64,000 nucleotides of DNA from Tipula vernalis (GCA_958295665.1 OY282560.1:88574311-88638310); one strand, 5' to 3'; shown: positions 49,588 to 60,246, counted from the first letter of the stretch. Translations and numbers: made by a program. The notes: a model not told the origin generated them from the sequence alone.

Positions 49588-51480
49588 TTACTTATTACAG
49601 ATTTTAATTTCTGTTAATTGATATATTTTTAAATCAGTGCCTTTAGTGACGCTCAGAAAATTTTCAACTCTAAATGTTATTCCCCGAAAGAGAATTGAGT
49701 TAGTTCTTTCGTTTGGAATGTTTGTAATATTCTTAAGATTGATAATATTAGAGAAGTAAGGCATTTGATTTAATGTAAATGATTTCGAATCTGAATTAAA
49801 CACGTATTCTTCCTGGAAGAAATCTTTTTCGACTATATTACACGAAAATCTTACAGAGAAGCTTTTATTGCTAGTGATAATGGTATATTCAACCTTGAGG
49901 TGATGTTATGGGGATAGGTTTTAACGGAAACATGATAAAAACTTTATAGGTTCTAAATTTCTTATGATGGTCGGATAATGCACCATATTATGAAATTTAG
50001 GCTTTAAATGCAAATTGAAAAGCTCCTGATACGGTTCATTATGACTTTAAATTATACATTGAAGCAAATTTAATGTTTGATCATCAAACCTAGGTAAAAG
50101 TAAAATGTCGATTAACTTAACTAAAGTTATTAAAAATTTGTAAACTTGGTCATCATAACGTACAAGGCCACCTATCAATACGGGCATAAAATGAATAAGT
50201 GTTCTCATTGGTCGCGCATTAATTTTAAAGAGTGAACTTTGGATCTGTGTCTTTTCAATTCTTAATTGCCCAAAGGGATTAATCAATGCTTGAGCGACAT
50301 CGGTATTCAAAGTAATATCTTCAGATAATTTATCATAAATAGGTTTCATTATAAACTCTGTAATTAAATTTTGTATAAAAATTATGGTTTTACGTGACAA
50401 TTCTGATTTCTGATGTAGTTTTAAAAGAAATTGTGAAACAGAAACTTTAAAATTGTCGAGTTGACTATGTTTTGTGGTCAATTGATCAAAATCAGGAGTT
50501 AATTCAGTATTTCCAGGAAAATATATACATAGACTTGAACTTAACTGATCTTCAGTTACGCGATCCGTTGTACTATTAATAAATAATTCCTTGGTTGATG
50601 ACAAATTAAAATGGGTATTTAAAAGATTGGGCTTGTGAACATTTTCGTGTTTTTTTAAGTGCTTCTGAAATGCATGAATATTTTGAAAATTTTGAGAACA
50701 ATCAACTTGACGACATACGAATTTATATATATTTGGTGTTCTATGAAATGTTTTAGGTGTTTTATAAATAAATTTGAATTAATAAAGTTATTTTTGCATA
50801 AGAAGCACTGAAAAGTTATTAGTTTTTTGCTCGAATTGTTCTATTAATTAAATTTGTAACTGAAGGGTATTCTTCCGATTTTAATTGAAAGAAATATTCT
50901 TCAAGGAAGAGCCACACTAATTTACCTCTTTTTGAATAACGAGTTTTAAAGACATAGCACAATTTAATTACGGTGTCTATTCCTTTAACGAACGTCGTAG
51001 ATTTGTACTGTATCCCCTCACAATACACATAAAAATGGTCCATGTGCCAATGGCGATTGCTATTAATTCTGGTTGTACGCAATTATTTTCTTCGGCATTT
51101 TTTGCCAAATTTTCCATGGTTAACTGCAATTCACTCAGATTACTTATATGAATCATAAAATCTTGTTGACCGTCTAAGATGGTTGGTTTACAATTCCGAC
51201 TGATTCTTGGCGGCTGAAGAATCGCATGTAACAGCAATAATACAATCTCTTGAATCTGTCGAATAATAATAAAACCAATATTATAGTGAGTGTTATTTTA
51301 AAGTAGCTTAATTTTGTTTACTTTTTTGTAGGTCACCCTTTTTTAAAATTTGCAGCATTTCGAGAGACTTTTTATCTTTAATTTCTTCATCGAAGCAAAC
51401 CATTATTTTTGATATGAAATCTTCGAAGTCGTTTAATAAATTAAACTGCTTCCCTGGTGGCAACCGACTGAAAGCGAACA
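49588..51480 (-). pseudogene. Decayed copy of an uncharacterised C2H2-finger arthropod gene family
   Basis: Pieces in one consistent order on the minus strand. 51,480-51,340: FEDFISKIMVCFDEEI. 51,237-50,819, in two overlapping frames: LLHAILQPPRIS, KPTILDGQQDFMIHI, then IDTVIKLCYVFKTRY and LVWLFLEEYFFQL. 50,760-50,620: a C2H2-like finger, FVCRQVDCSQNF...FQKHLKKH. 50,604-50,047, the longest open frame (185 codons): KLHQKSELSRKTIIFIQNLI, NPFGQLR, LIHFMPVLIGGLVRYDD. 50,046-49,930: LKPKFHNMVHYPTIIRNL. 49,803-49,588: FSNIINLKNITNI and the end. This matches, from memory, a poorly described multi-copy arthropod family with a PTILxxQxxF region, one finger and a carboxyl HYP region. A central segment is missing after NPFGQLR, and frameshifts and stops separate the pieces. 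The biochemical role of the family is unknown to me. Confidence 0.6.
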
Positions 51481-52309
51481 GTAGGAATAAGAGCTATTTC
51501 GATACGATTTGAAAGGCGATCATTTGTTAAAAGCAGTACGCCTGTGCACAAACTAAGGACAATATAAGCTCCCGCCTTACAGAATTCAAATTAACAGACG
51601 TTGGCACACAGCATATACTAAAAATTTCAAGCTCTGAAGAGTTTGTATAATTAAATTGGGAAGAACCCGAGAAGAAGAGGTGTAAGTTCTGCTGGTGAAG
51701 ACGCCGATTTAAAGAGATCAAATCGTTTCTTCGGAACTAATTTCTTCATTTTAGTCATTTAACCTCGTTTTTATTAAAATTTTGTCCGATTCATAAAGCT
51801 AGAGAGCTTCTATTCCAAAGTGTTTAACTTTCTTAGCATTTCACGAAATTTGACAATAGCCAGTAATATACATACATATATAGGTAGACTTATTAATGGG
51901 CATTGAAAATGCGGTTATTACACTGAAAACTGCTGCTGATGATCAATTGGTTCAAAACTAATTATTGCAATAGTGATGACAGCACCTAAGATACTTTTAG
52001 AAAGAACTTCTGCCATTACTAAATTGCGATAACCCAGATCAGTACCTTGTTTTTCTTCTTTGGCGTGGGTAGGTTTTGGTCAATGCGATTTCCGGTTGGT
52101 TGTAGGAGATTGAGAAAGTCAAATGACCGAAACGCTATTTCAATCTAGCATTGAATCTATAATTAGAAGGTTTTACATTGGTGGCATTACAATTAAGCCA
52201 CAATTAGTAAAACACACATTTTGACCTTTAAAATTTCAAGTAAGGTTTTTATTTCACTTTTTATATACATATATTGTAGTTGTAATTGAAAGGAAGACAA
52301 TCACAGTTT
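51481..52309. other. No confident gene
   Basis: A 64-codon minus-strand frame at 51,527-51,721 could be a further 5' remnant of the finger family, but nothing in it is recognisable. The rest is AT-rich with no clear signals. Confidence 0.3.
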
Positions 52310-53045
52310 GCTACATAAAACAAAAAGTAGCAATGGTGGTTTTGGCTGGCATTTTTATTAAGCCGCTTATAAAATTAAATAAATTAGAAAATATTCAACG
52401 GCTGAGAACCCCTTTGAGGTGCATTGGACAGGCATTGTATTCTTCCAAACCTCCTGAATTTTGGCCCATAAAGAATCTCTGTTTGTCTTTTCTCCGCAGT
52501 GAGACTTCTGGTTTAACATTTCCCCATATAGATTTTCGGTTTTTTGCCGTTCTTAATACGCGTTCATACTTCTAAATTAAATTTGGGGTTGTTGTCAAGC
52601 CAATAACTCGATCGAGTATTTCGAATATTTAAGGACATCCATAATTTCATCAGTTTCCATGATAAACCAACTCCCCCGAAAAATAAAGCATCCCAAAACC
52701 AATACTGATGCACCGCCATGGTTCATCGTTTTTTTGGCATGCCGCAGATTAAACTTCTTGTTTAAGGGTTAAGTTTTCCATCACTTCAAACCACGTTGAA
52801 TTTACTCTCACCAGTCCAAATTATTAAATCGCAAAATGCCCTAGATTTTGCCAAATGCTATTTAGCAAAAGCATACCTTTAAATTTTATGGTATTTCTGA
52901 AGTATACACCTACGCCGCATACACTACCTCTACAATTAAGTCCAACTGAGGTCAATTTAATAAGTCTACCAGATTTGCAATGATGCGATGGGTCGAGTTT
53001 AAAGATCACATTATTAGTAACCCTTTGTGTTGGTGATAAGTTTTA
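52310..53045 (-). pseudogene. Tc1-like transposase relic
   Basis: Translated on the minus strand across frameshifts, the pieces follow Tc1 transposase order. A degraded helix-turn-helix region lies at about 52,850-53,045. Next come HLAKSRAFCDL and WTGESKFN (about 52,800-52,850), corresponding to the usual 'W(S/T)DESKF' block that carries the first catalytic Asp; here that position is Gly. Then come HGGASVLVLGCF near 52,720, matching the HGGGSxMVWGCF block, and ETDEIMDVLKY. The carboxyl block is DSLWAKIQEVWKNTM (about 52,430-52,480), normally near the end of the protein. The segment with the second and third catalytic residues is not recognisable. Stops and shifts make it non-functional. Terminal inverted repeats were not identified. 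Confidence 0.7.
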
Positions 53046-53400
53046 GAGTTCTTGTCCCAAGCTAGATAATTATTCACAGAGGAAGCTTCCCTTGCCAAAG
53101 AGAGCTGAAGATTTTCAATGTACCATGGTTTAAGTTTGTCAATAGCGATTTTCTTACGTTCCCATTAAATCGAAAAAAAATTCGTAAGGCGATTGTTACA
53201 CAAAGAATCCATTCGTAAAAACATATGTGTACAAAAATTTAATTCCTGACAAAGAAAAGTTTTTCCTAGACAATGTCGTGAAGCTAAATTTGAAAAGATT
53301 TCTTCTCCGTTTGAGGAATCAAAGCTAGACAATACACCAACTTTGTCGAGGTAATCCGGAGACCTTTCCGGTATATCGTTTTGCCAAGGAGAATTGAAGG
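53046..53400. other. No confident gene; between two transposon relics
   Basis: AT-rich sequence with only short frames. It may contain diverged integrase tail sequence from the relic at 53,400-53,760, but nothing can be assigned. Confidence 0.3.
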
Positions 53401-53760
53401 AAGTATGAATGTCTCAAACTGTATTCCATGCTTTGACCCAACGTGTATAACGATCAATAAGAGTAACGCAATAACGTTGATTGTTAGAGATCAGTAAAGG
53501 GCTCACAATATCCAAACGAATCTCAGAAAAACGGCTAAGTGTAGAACCGTCTGGGCCTTGGTATATGTCAAAAGCCTTTCAATTGCCTTTTTACAAGAGA
53601 TGGAGTTTCGAGCCATATTTCTTATATTCTTATTAAAAGGCGGCCAGATGACATTTTCTGTTAAAATGTTTACTGCTGCTTTTACTACTGGATGTGGCAA
53701 ACTAAGAAAAGGACTGAAAACCATTTTAAATAAAACCACTATCTTGTTTCAATCAAAAGA
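53400..53760 (-). pseudogene. Gypsy integrase relic
   Basis: The minus strand reads HPVVKAAVNILTENVIWPPF, then NIRNMARNSISCKKA, the usual zinc-binding layout of a Ty3/Gypsy integrase (HPGxxAT...WPGMNxDV...C..C), with the first Cys of the pair replaced by Ser. After a shift near 53,530 the other frame gives IRLDIVSPL and YCVTLIDRYTRWVKAW, matching the start of the catalytic core (first Asp in LDIV). An in-frame stop follows. The sequence differs from the integrase at 45.5-46.4 kb, so this is a different family, possibly that of the gag piece at 39.2 kb. Confidence 0.75.
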
Positions 53761-54009
53761 AACCGGTATTCCCATTTCGTAGCAGTTCTAATAATACTCT
53801 GAAACTTGAGGTTCGGCAATATTGTCGTAATTATTAGTTCCTGAAATTGAAATCTTGTAGTGTTTTTGAAATATACACCAAGGGTCTAACAAATTAAATA
53901 ATCCTAAAAAAGTTTTGAATATATTCCTAAATGTAGGGGCCGCATTTCTCACTAGATGTCTCTTTTTCGATTTTTTTTTTTTTTGAGAATTTGGTAATAA
54001 AAAGGACAT
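53761..54009 (-). pseudogene. Possible upstream part of the Gypsy integrase relic
   Basis: A 73-codon minus-strand frame precedes the zinc-binding segment and contains HYKISISGTNNYDNI, loosely like the linker between RNase H and integrase in Gypsy elements. Weak evidence; it could be unrelated. Confidence 0.3.
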
Positions 54010-54140
54010 TTCGAAAGCATCTACTAGCTGGTCATAATTTTATTTAGAAAATCAACAATTAAATGCCAAGATATCAAATTAATTCCAAAAATAATTCTTA
54101 TGCTATTTCAACAGGGGCCTTAAATAAATAAATAAATCTT

Positions 54141-54329
54141 ATGCTATTTACTACGAAATACTCGTACAAGTATAGCAGGCCTTGGTATAGAGATAAACGC
54201 AATGCACTTTTTCAGAAACCACGGCGTCCGAAACGCTCATTTTTAGAAAATGCGTATTTTTGTGTTAAAAATGGATTAAAATTCATAAATGAATTGAAAT
54301 CGGACGTTACAAAATTAATAAATCGATAA
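54141..54329 (+). CDS. Unassigned small open frame, possibly a terminal exon
   Basis: A 62-codon frame from ATG 54,141 to TAA, with a Lys/Arg-rich middle (RDKRNALFQKPRRPKRSF) and an amphipathic end (KNGLKFINELKSDVTKL). Composition looks more protein-like than the surrounding A/T-rich DNA. A possible acceptor (TATAGCAG at 54,171-54,178) would allow it to be a last exon, but the polypyrimidine tract is poor. No family recognised; chance cannot be excluded. Confidence 0.25.
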   Translation: MLFTTKYSYKYSRPWYRDKRNALFQKPRRPKRSFLENAYFCVKNGLKFINELKSDVTKLINR

Positions 54330-54399
54330 ATACCATTTAATTAAAATATAAATTTAAATAGCTGATAAATAATTAATATTTGAGATACAAAAAATTATT

Positions 54400-54720
54400 A
54401 AAGCGGCACAAATTTATGAGCAACAAAAAAAAAATTCTTGGCATCATAAAATTAATTTTTTGGAACAAAATATTATAATTTGGCAACATTTATTTTTTTT
54501 TTGGCACTATTGGAAGGGAACACAAAAAAATTGAGTTGAGAGTCAACCATTAGAAACAAAAATGATAAATAGGTATCAAATAAAATATTTAGCTGATTCC
54601 AAATGTCTATACAAAAAATGTTCTTTAAGGAACCAAATAAAATAAAGTGGGTACAAAAATTATCATCAAAATTAATTTATTGCCAACAAATTAATATATG
54701 GGGCAAATTTATGGGAATAC
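54400..54720 (+). repeat. Degenerate GGCAACA/GGCATCA-rich A/T repeat
   Basis: Short words (GAGCAACAAAAA, TTGGCATCATAAAATTAAT, TTTTGGAACAAAATATTATAA, TTTGGCAACATTT, TGCCAACAAATTAATA) recur irregularly. The same vocabulary appears in reverse complement at 58,260-58,520. Confidence 0.45.
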
Positions 54721-55287
54721 AATTTTTTTATTTTTTTTTTTTTTTTTTGTAAAGAAAATTTTCGGAAAAATTAAGCAATACGACCTTGTTTTGCGTTATA
54801 TCAAATTGGGTATTTTAAATTTTCGAATCTGTTCAATTGGTTACTGAAATGAAACTTTTCTCAATGTGCTACGAAATTTTAGGTTTGCTTTATTTTTTAG
54901 AGTGGAGTAATTCCTACTTTCATTTTCTTTTTACAGTGAAAATATAATTTGAATCATTTTGTTCGGCAAATACGTAGTTAGCATCCAATTAATTGTATTC
55001 TTTAAAGTTGATTAAAGTAAACATACATTTAAAAGTCTTTAGCTGCGAAATTGTCATACTTGTAGTCTTACTTTGGGAATTTTACAACAACAATGCCGTG
55101 CATTTTCATTCCGGGATGAATAGTTTCAAACCAATTTTTTTTTTTTTTGGTTAGAATTATTCTACAAATAATTTTTAATTTTTGTTTTTTTTGTTTTTTT
55201 ATTTAATTTGTAATTTGCATTTTTATTTTTTTACCAATAACTGTTCCAGTGGCCAAAATAAGACGACATTTTTGATTCTTGAGTTAA
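54721..55287. other. A/T-rich spacer, no gene seen
   Basis: Poly(T) runs near 54,730 and 55,140, and no substantial open frame. Confidence 0.5.
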
Positions 55288-55885
55288 GGCTGTTTTCCAA
55301 ACGATACTTATTTACTGACTAATTTATGGAACCTAACTTATTCAATGTTATTTCTCATGGAATAAGTTAGGTTCCACAAATAAGTCAGTAAATAATCCCA
55401 CGTTTACATTATACGTACCTAATAAGTATGTACTATTTTGCTATTTAATTATTTTTCCGCTGCGGTTCACACTAGTGTTGCGATTTGTAGTGTGAACGCA
55501 TACTATAAAAGTTTGTTGTTTTGACAGATAGGCTTCTGTATTCAATTCAGTTTATGTGTTGTAAATTTCTTCTCAAACTCGATTAGATTTGTCGACAAAT
55601 TATTTGATTTACACCCGAAATTGCAGTTAGAAACAAAAAAACGTAATAAATTTTTGTTTTGATAACAAATATACGAATGACATTAACATATAGTTATTAG
55701 TCAGGATTCACATTACAACGTAATACACTAATACTTTTTTGATACATACTTTACCGAAATATCAAAAAAGTATGTGATAAAATATTTAAATATTTAAATT
55801 TGAGTTCACATGACGATACTTTTTTGCTACATACTTTTATTCTACTAATGTAAACGTGGTAAAAGTCTCGTTTGGAAAGCAGCCT
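55288..55885 (+). mobile_element. Short foldback element, split by a nested insertion
   Basis: The left part (55,288-55,397) starts GGCTGTTTTCCAAACGATAC and contains its own inverted halves (GGAACCTAACTTATT against AATAAGTTAGGTTCC). The right end, GTCTCGTTTGGAAAGCAGCC, is found at 55,865-55,884 after a 462-bp insertion. A related copy with the intact joint AAATAAGTCTCGTTTG occurs at 57,730-57,840, which supports the reading that this copy was interrupted. No coding capacity. Confidence 0.7.
55398..55859 (+). mobile_element. 460-bp TIR element, copy 1
   Basis: Bounded by CCACGTTTACATTA and its exact reverse complement TAATGTAAACGTGG. It is nested in the foldback element that starts at 55,288. 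The right flank begins TA. No open reading frame of note, so it is non-autonomous (MITE-like). A TA target suggests the Tc1/mariner superfamily, by inference. Confidence 0.75.
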
Positions 55886-55889
55886 TATA

Positions 55890-56348
55890 CCACGTTTACA
55901 TTAGTAGAATAAAAGTATGTAGCAAAAAAGTATCATCATGTGAACTCAAATTTAAATATTTAAATATTTTATCACATACTTTTTTGATATTTGGGTAAAG
56001 TATGTATCAAAAAAGTATTAGTGTATTACGTTGTAATGTGAATCCTGACTAATAACTATATGTTAATGTCATTCGTATATTTGCTGTCAAATCAAAATTT
56101 TATTACGTTTTTTGTTAAACTGCAATTTCGGGTGTTAATCAAATAATTTACCGACAAATCTAATAGAGTTTAAGAAGAAACTCACAACACATAAACTGAA
56201 TTGAATACAGAAATCTATCTGTCAAAACAACAAACTTTTATAGTATGCGTTCACACTGCAAATCGCGAAGCTAGTGTGAACCGCAGCGGAAAAATTATTA
56301 AATAGCAAAAAAGTACATACTTATTAGGTGCGTATAATGTAAACGTAG
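55890..56348 (-). mobile_element. 460-bp TIR element, copy 2 (opposite orientation)
   Basis: Reverse-complement copy of 55,398-55,859 with few differences. It runs from CCACGTTTACATTA to TAATGTAAACGTAG and is flanked by TA on both sides, which fits a TA target-site duplication. With copy 1 it forms a palindrome whose arms are separated by only 30 nt. Confidence 0.8.
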
Positions 56349-56515
56349 TATTAGTTGTTTATTACCCTTTGAACAATGCGGCTCGTTTACAATACAAAAT
56401 TATGTTTGTTCTTTGTTGTTTATTGGCGATTTTCATCAACAAAGGGTGAAACATAAGCGGGAAGGTATGCGCATGCCAAAAGACTTCAGGTTTCTCGACA
56501 CGCATTCTACACTTA
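56349..56515. other. Spacer, no gene seen
   Basis: Unique-looking sequence between foldback elements. Confidence 0.5.
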
Positions 56516-57118
56516 GGCTGTTTTCGAAACCGATACTTATTTCATACTTATTTACTTATTCAACGCCATCTTAAATAAGTAAGTAAAACCATTCGGATTG
56601 ATTTCACTTACTTATTTTGACAGCAACAATAAAAATTTATTTGTTTTCTGCTATTCGCAACATAATTCATCAATGAGAGTATTGAATTTTGATGACCTCT
56701 AAATAATTAATTATCTGAAAGAATTCATTTTTTACTTCAGTGTTCGTCAAAAGCAAATTTTAAATTTTTCGGTATCACGCTACCTTAGAAAAATATTCTT
56801 AAGCAAAATGACAACCAATTTAGATTTTTTTGTAAGAAAGGGATAGAAAATAAAGGCAAAAAACATGCAAAAAAATTCCTTTAAGGTAAAAAAATACAAC
56901 GCACTGATTAGTCAATAAATGGCCATTTTGAAAACATTTAAAGCAAAAATAAAAAATCGGACGTTGTGTATACGGCGAATTTTTTGTCGTATGGGATATT
57001 TACCCTATACCTTATCTTTTCCAATTTCTTACTTATTTGAAACTTATTTATGAAACCTAACCTATTACATAAGAAATTACAGGTTCCAAAAATAAGTTAG
57101 AACATAATTGGAAAAGGG
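56516..57118 (+). mobile_element. GGCTGTTTTCGAAAC element, copy A (right end diverged)
   Basis: The left terminus GGCTGTTTTCGAAACCGATA and the next 300 bp match copy B at 57,376 (CGCCATCTTAAATAAGTAAG, TTCATTTTTTACTTCA, TTTTTCGGTAT, GCTACCTTAGAAAAATATTC). The right part is longer and ends in a diverged piece of the short foldback family (AACCTATTACATAAGAAATT to GGAAAAGGGCC). No coding frame. Confidence 0.6.
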
Positions 57119-57130
57119 CCTTATACCATT

Positions 57131-57365
57131 GACAGACACAAAGATTATCGCGATAATCTCAGATCGCGATTTCAATTTCATTTTAGAAATGAGATCAAAA
57201 CAAAATAATTCTATCTCACTTGCATTTTCTGTCTCTGTTTTGTATTTCATGTTTATCGAGTTTGTACAACTAGATTACGATGATCAAGCTACGAAGCAGG
57301 GCAATCCTGAAAGCTTTAAAATCGTGTTGTGACGTGAATTCGCGATTAGCTAGTTTGTGTCTGTC
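57131..57365. mobile_element. 235-bp candidate TIR element
   Basis: Perfect 12-bp terminal inverted repeats GACAGACACAAA and TTTGTGTCTGTC enclose 211 bp, with further subterminal match (ATTATCGCGA against TAATCGCGA with spacing). No family known to me. The 74-codon open frame across it is probably chance. Confidence 0.5.
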
Positions 57366-57375
57366 GGGAGTGTTA

Positions 57376-57728
57376 GGCTGTTTTCGAAACCAATACTTAT
57401 TTCATACTTATTTACTTATTCGACGCCATCTTAAATAAGTAAGTAAAATCATTCGAATTGATTTCACTTAAATAATTTGACAGTAATAACAAAAACTTAT
57501 TTGTTTTTCATTTTTTTTGAGTTAAGGACACTGCTATTCGTAACATAATACGCTGAAAGAATTCATTTTTTGCTTCAATGTCGTCGAAAGCAAATTTTCA
57601 ATTTTTCGGTATTATGCTACCTTAGAAAAATATTCATAGGGAAAAGGGATAGAAAATAAGTCACCTCGATGGGATACTTATTTGAATAAGTTCGGTTCGA
57701 CAAATAAGTATTCGTTTCGAAAACAGCC
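57376..57728 (+). mobile_element. GGCTGTTTTCGAAAC element, copy B (353 bp, complete ends)
   Basis: Terminal inverted repeats GGCTGTTTTCGAAAC and GTTTCGAAAACAGCC are intact, with subterminal AATACTTATTT against AAATAAGTATT. No transposase. Flanks do not show a clear target-site duplication. Confidence 0.75.
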
Positions 57729-57840
57729 ATATACTTATTTGTGGAACCTAACTTATTTGTGGAACCTAACTTAAATTTCTTATGGAATAAGTAAGGTTCC
57801 ACAAATAAGTCAGTAAATAAGTCTCGTTTGATAAACAGCC
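57729..57840 (+). mobile_element. Short foldback element, partial second copy
   Basis: Contains GGAACCTAACTTATT twice, then AATAAGTAAGGTTCC and the terminus GTCTCGTTTGATAAACAGCC. It matches the element at 55,288. Its left terminus is missing or merged with copy B. Confidence 0.6.
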
Positions 57841-58259
57841 TAAGTATCGTTTGAAAAACAACTTAAAAAGATAAATTTATATTGTGTGTTTATATTCTAA
57901 AACTTACTATTTTTTTTTGTTGTTGTATTATGTTTAGTAATTTTTTAGAATGTAACACAAGAGAGATGGAAAAAAAGTATCTTTTTACGGTAGAGTGCGT
58001 GACAAAAAACCCGGAGTCTTTTGGCATGCGCCCACAAAATAAATATATAAGGTGGAGAAATGCGCCAAAAAATTATTAAACATATTTGGACAGCATAATA
58101 AAAACTTGTGAATATGATAGTTAGCGCCGCTTACCTGTTTGGGGGTACATCGTGCGTTTTTGAAGTTGAAAACATTCCGGTTTCCGTGTGGAATGTTTGT
58201 TGGGAATTTCCGACAGCTTTAAAAGCCATTAGAATAAAAAAATAAAGAAAATTCCATTT
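57841..58259. other. No confident gene
   Basis: A 65-codon plus-strand frame (57,882-58,079) has no recognisable features. The remainder is unremarkable. Confidence 0.35.
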
Positions 58260-58520
58260 TGTGTTTTATTATTGTCGGCAAAATTTTTTGTTTGATGCTG
58301 AAATATATTTTTTTGTATAACCTTAATAATTTAACCACATATTATGTTTGCTGCTTATTTCTAATTTTTGATGCTACACTTTGTTGCTAAACTATTTTTT
58401 TTTACGCTGAAAATTATTTGTTTGTATTTTCATTGTTTTGTTCCAAAATATTATATTTGTTGCCAATTTATTAATTTTGATGCTAATGTTTCTCGCCAAA
58501 AAATTTTTCTTGTAAGCCCG
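58260..58520 (-). repeat. Degenerate A/T repeat, reverse of that at 54.4 kb
   Basis: On the minus strand the same irregular words recur: TTAGCATCAAAATTAATAAA, TTGGCAACAAATATAATA, TTTTGGAACAAAAC, TTTAGCAACAAAG, GCAGCAAACATAATATG. With 54,400-54,720 it brackets the foldback cluster in inverted orientation. Confidence 0.45.
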
Positions 58521-60246
58521 TTTAAATTACCTTAATTTAAATACAACAAGTTGTTTTAAAAGTGCACATCAAAACTAAATCGCATGTAGCTTTTGAAATG
58601 TGTCTTTGATAAATGAGCCTTTTTCATTTCGAAGGCACCACTTTTGACTGTTTTCGATTCGCTTTTAACACCTCTTTCAAAAATCAATCCGTGAATCGAA
58701 CAAGAAAATCAAATTGCCTGGTTATTTTTATGTGTATGTGTGTATTTTTTTGACTTCTTCAAAAATATTATTGAGCATAATGTTTGAGTAGGAATAACAA
58801 CAAAATGACAGTTCTAGGAGAAAGGTTGAAAAATCACCACCCATTGTAAGAAAGATGTTCAAATAACTTTTTAGTAATGGTAGACGTCATTTTCCTGGCA
58901 ACTTTTACACATAAATTTGTTAAGTCCAGCAACCAGCGATGACGAAATGGACTTGGAGATGGATATATACCCCACAGGTACATTTTCGATCTCTTTCCAA
59001 AAACGAATTATAACCGAATTAAGCTCTTCATTGTTAATCACACAGGAATATATGAGGTCTAAACTTCACTTACCTTACATTTTTAATTTGTACACGAATT
59101 AGCGATTAGCCAGCGCTAATAACAACAAAGAATGATTAAATGGCAGCATATATTTTTGGTTTTTTAGCTTAAATTTTATTTTTCATTAATTTATTTTATA
59201 AAAAAAACCGACGTGTTGTTAAATTGTTGAGTTATAATTTTAAAAGTATAAATTATAATTTTTGTAGTAATTATGTTAATATTGATCAAGAAAGGATGGC
59301 AAGATAACATTCTTACATTACAACTACTTTTAGACTGTCAGGAAAAGATAAATACATTCCATACCTTACTACTTCTTCTAAATCTGTTCGGATCGCAAAC
59401 GTTTCTAATCCCAGACGCTCATGAAGAAAATTTTGCTCATATTTCATTTATCAATTATCTCGATATTCTTCTAGGTAATTTTGTCCAATTTTTTGAGACA
59501 AACTTTTTGATTTGAGCTAATTTGTGATAAAGCCTAACCAAAGATCAGGATATGATATTTGTGCGAAACCTAAAAGGACCAAATATTACACTAACAGAGC
59601 ATATTAACCAATTACGTGAACCAATGCTGAGCGGCGCCATTATGGAGTGGATTTTTGGAAAATATTTTAATTTTTAAGAACGTTGAGCCCGCATTAACCG
59701 GCCATCCTCTAAGGAATAAAAAAAATTAAAATAATTTTTCAAAAACTTGTTTTATTAGAAACACTTTTGGTATCTCGAGTATAAACGTTTTCAACGTTAA
59801 AAATTGCCACTAAAGAATTAGGAACCGCAAGCAAATTAACAATCTAATGCATTTCAATTGCAAAGCCAGTTTGTAATTGATCCATATTTAAATTTCTGCT
59901 GCTAGGTTTACTTCTGTCTGTCGATTATGTATCTCTCGTATTTCGATTTTCAGTTCCAGAGTTCCGAGGGCTCACACGCGGTGGTGTTATTTATAGGTGA
60001 GTTATGCACTAAATTAGTTTATAGGGGCTTCTCTTTTTTTTCGATATACAAAAATTGGTGTGGAGCTTACTCGCATAACCGGGATTGTTAGATTTGAATT
60101 ATTAAACTTATTCTCACTGAAAGAGCTTTAAGCTTCTGTGGTCTTTCAAATTGCGCGTTTTATTTTAAATCTCTAATAAAACAGACAATTTCCTTTAATT
60201 TTAAGAAACGTTTTATCAATTTTACCATTTATTTATGTACGAAAAA
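58521..60246. other. Gene-poor A/T-rich stretch
   Basis: No gene can be supported. The only coding-like piece is near 58,919-58,975, where a plus-strand frame reads LSPATSDDEMDLEMDIYPTG before a GTACAT donor-like site. It could be an isolated exon but has no clear acceptor. Confidence 0.35.

Noticed and set aside
54098..54152. Direct repeat CTTATGCTATTT about 40 bp apart as a target-site duplication
   Set aside because: The enclosed sequence is only a short A/T-rich stretch with AAAT repeats and has no element-like ends; slippage or chance is as likely.
57108..57332. 74-codon plus-strand frame as a gene
   Set aside because: It crosses the 235-bp terminal-inverted-repeat element and its flank and has no recognisable protein features.
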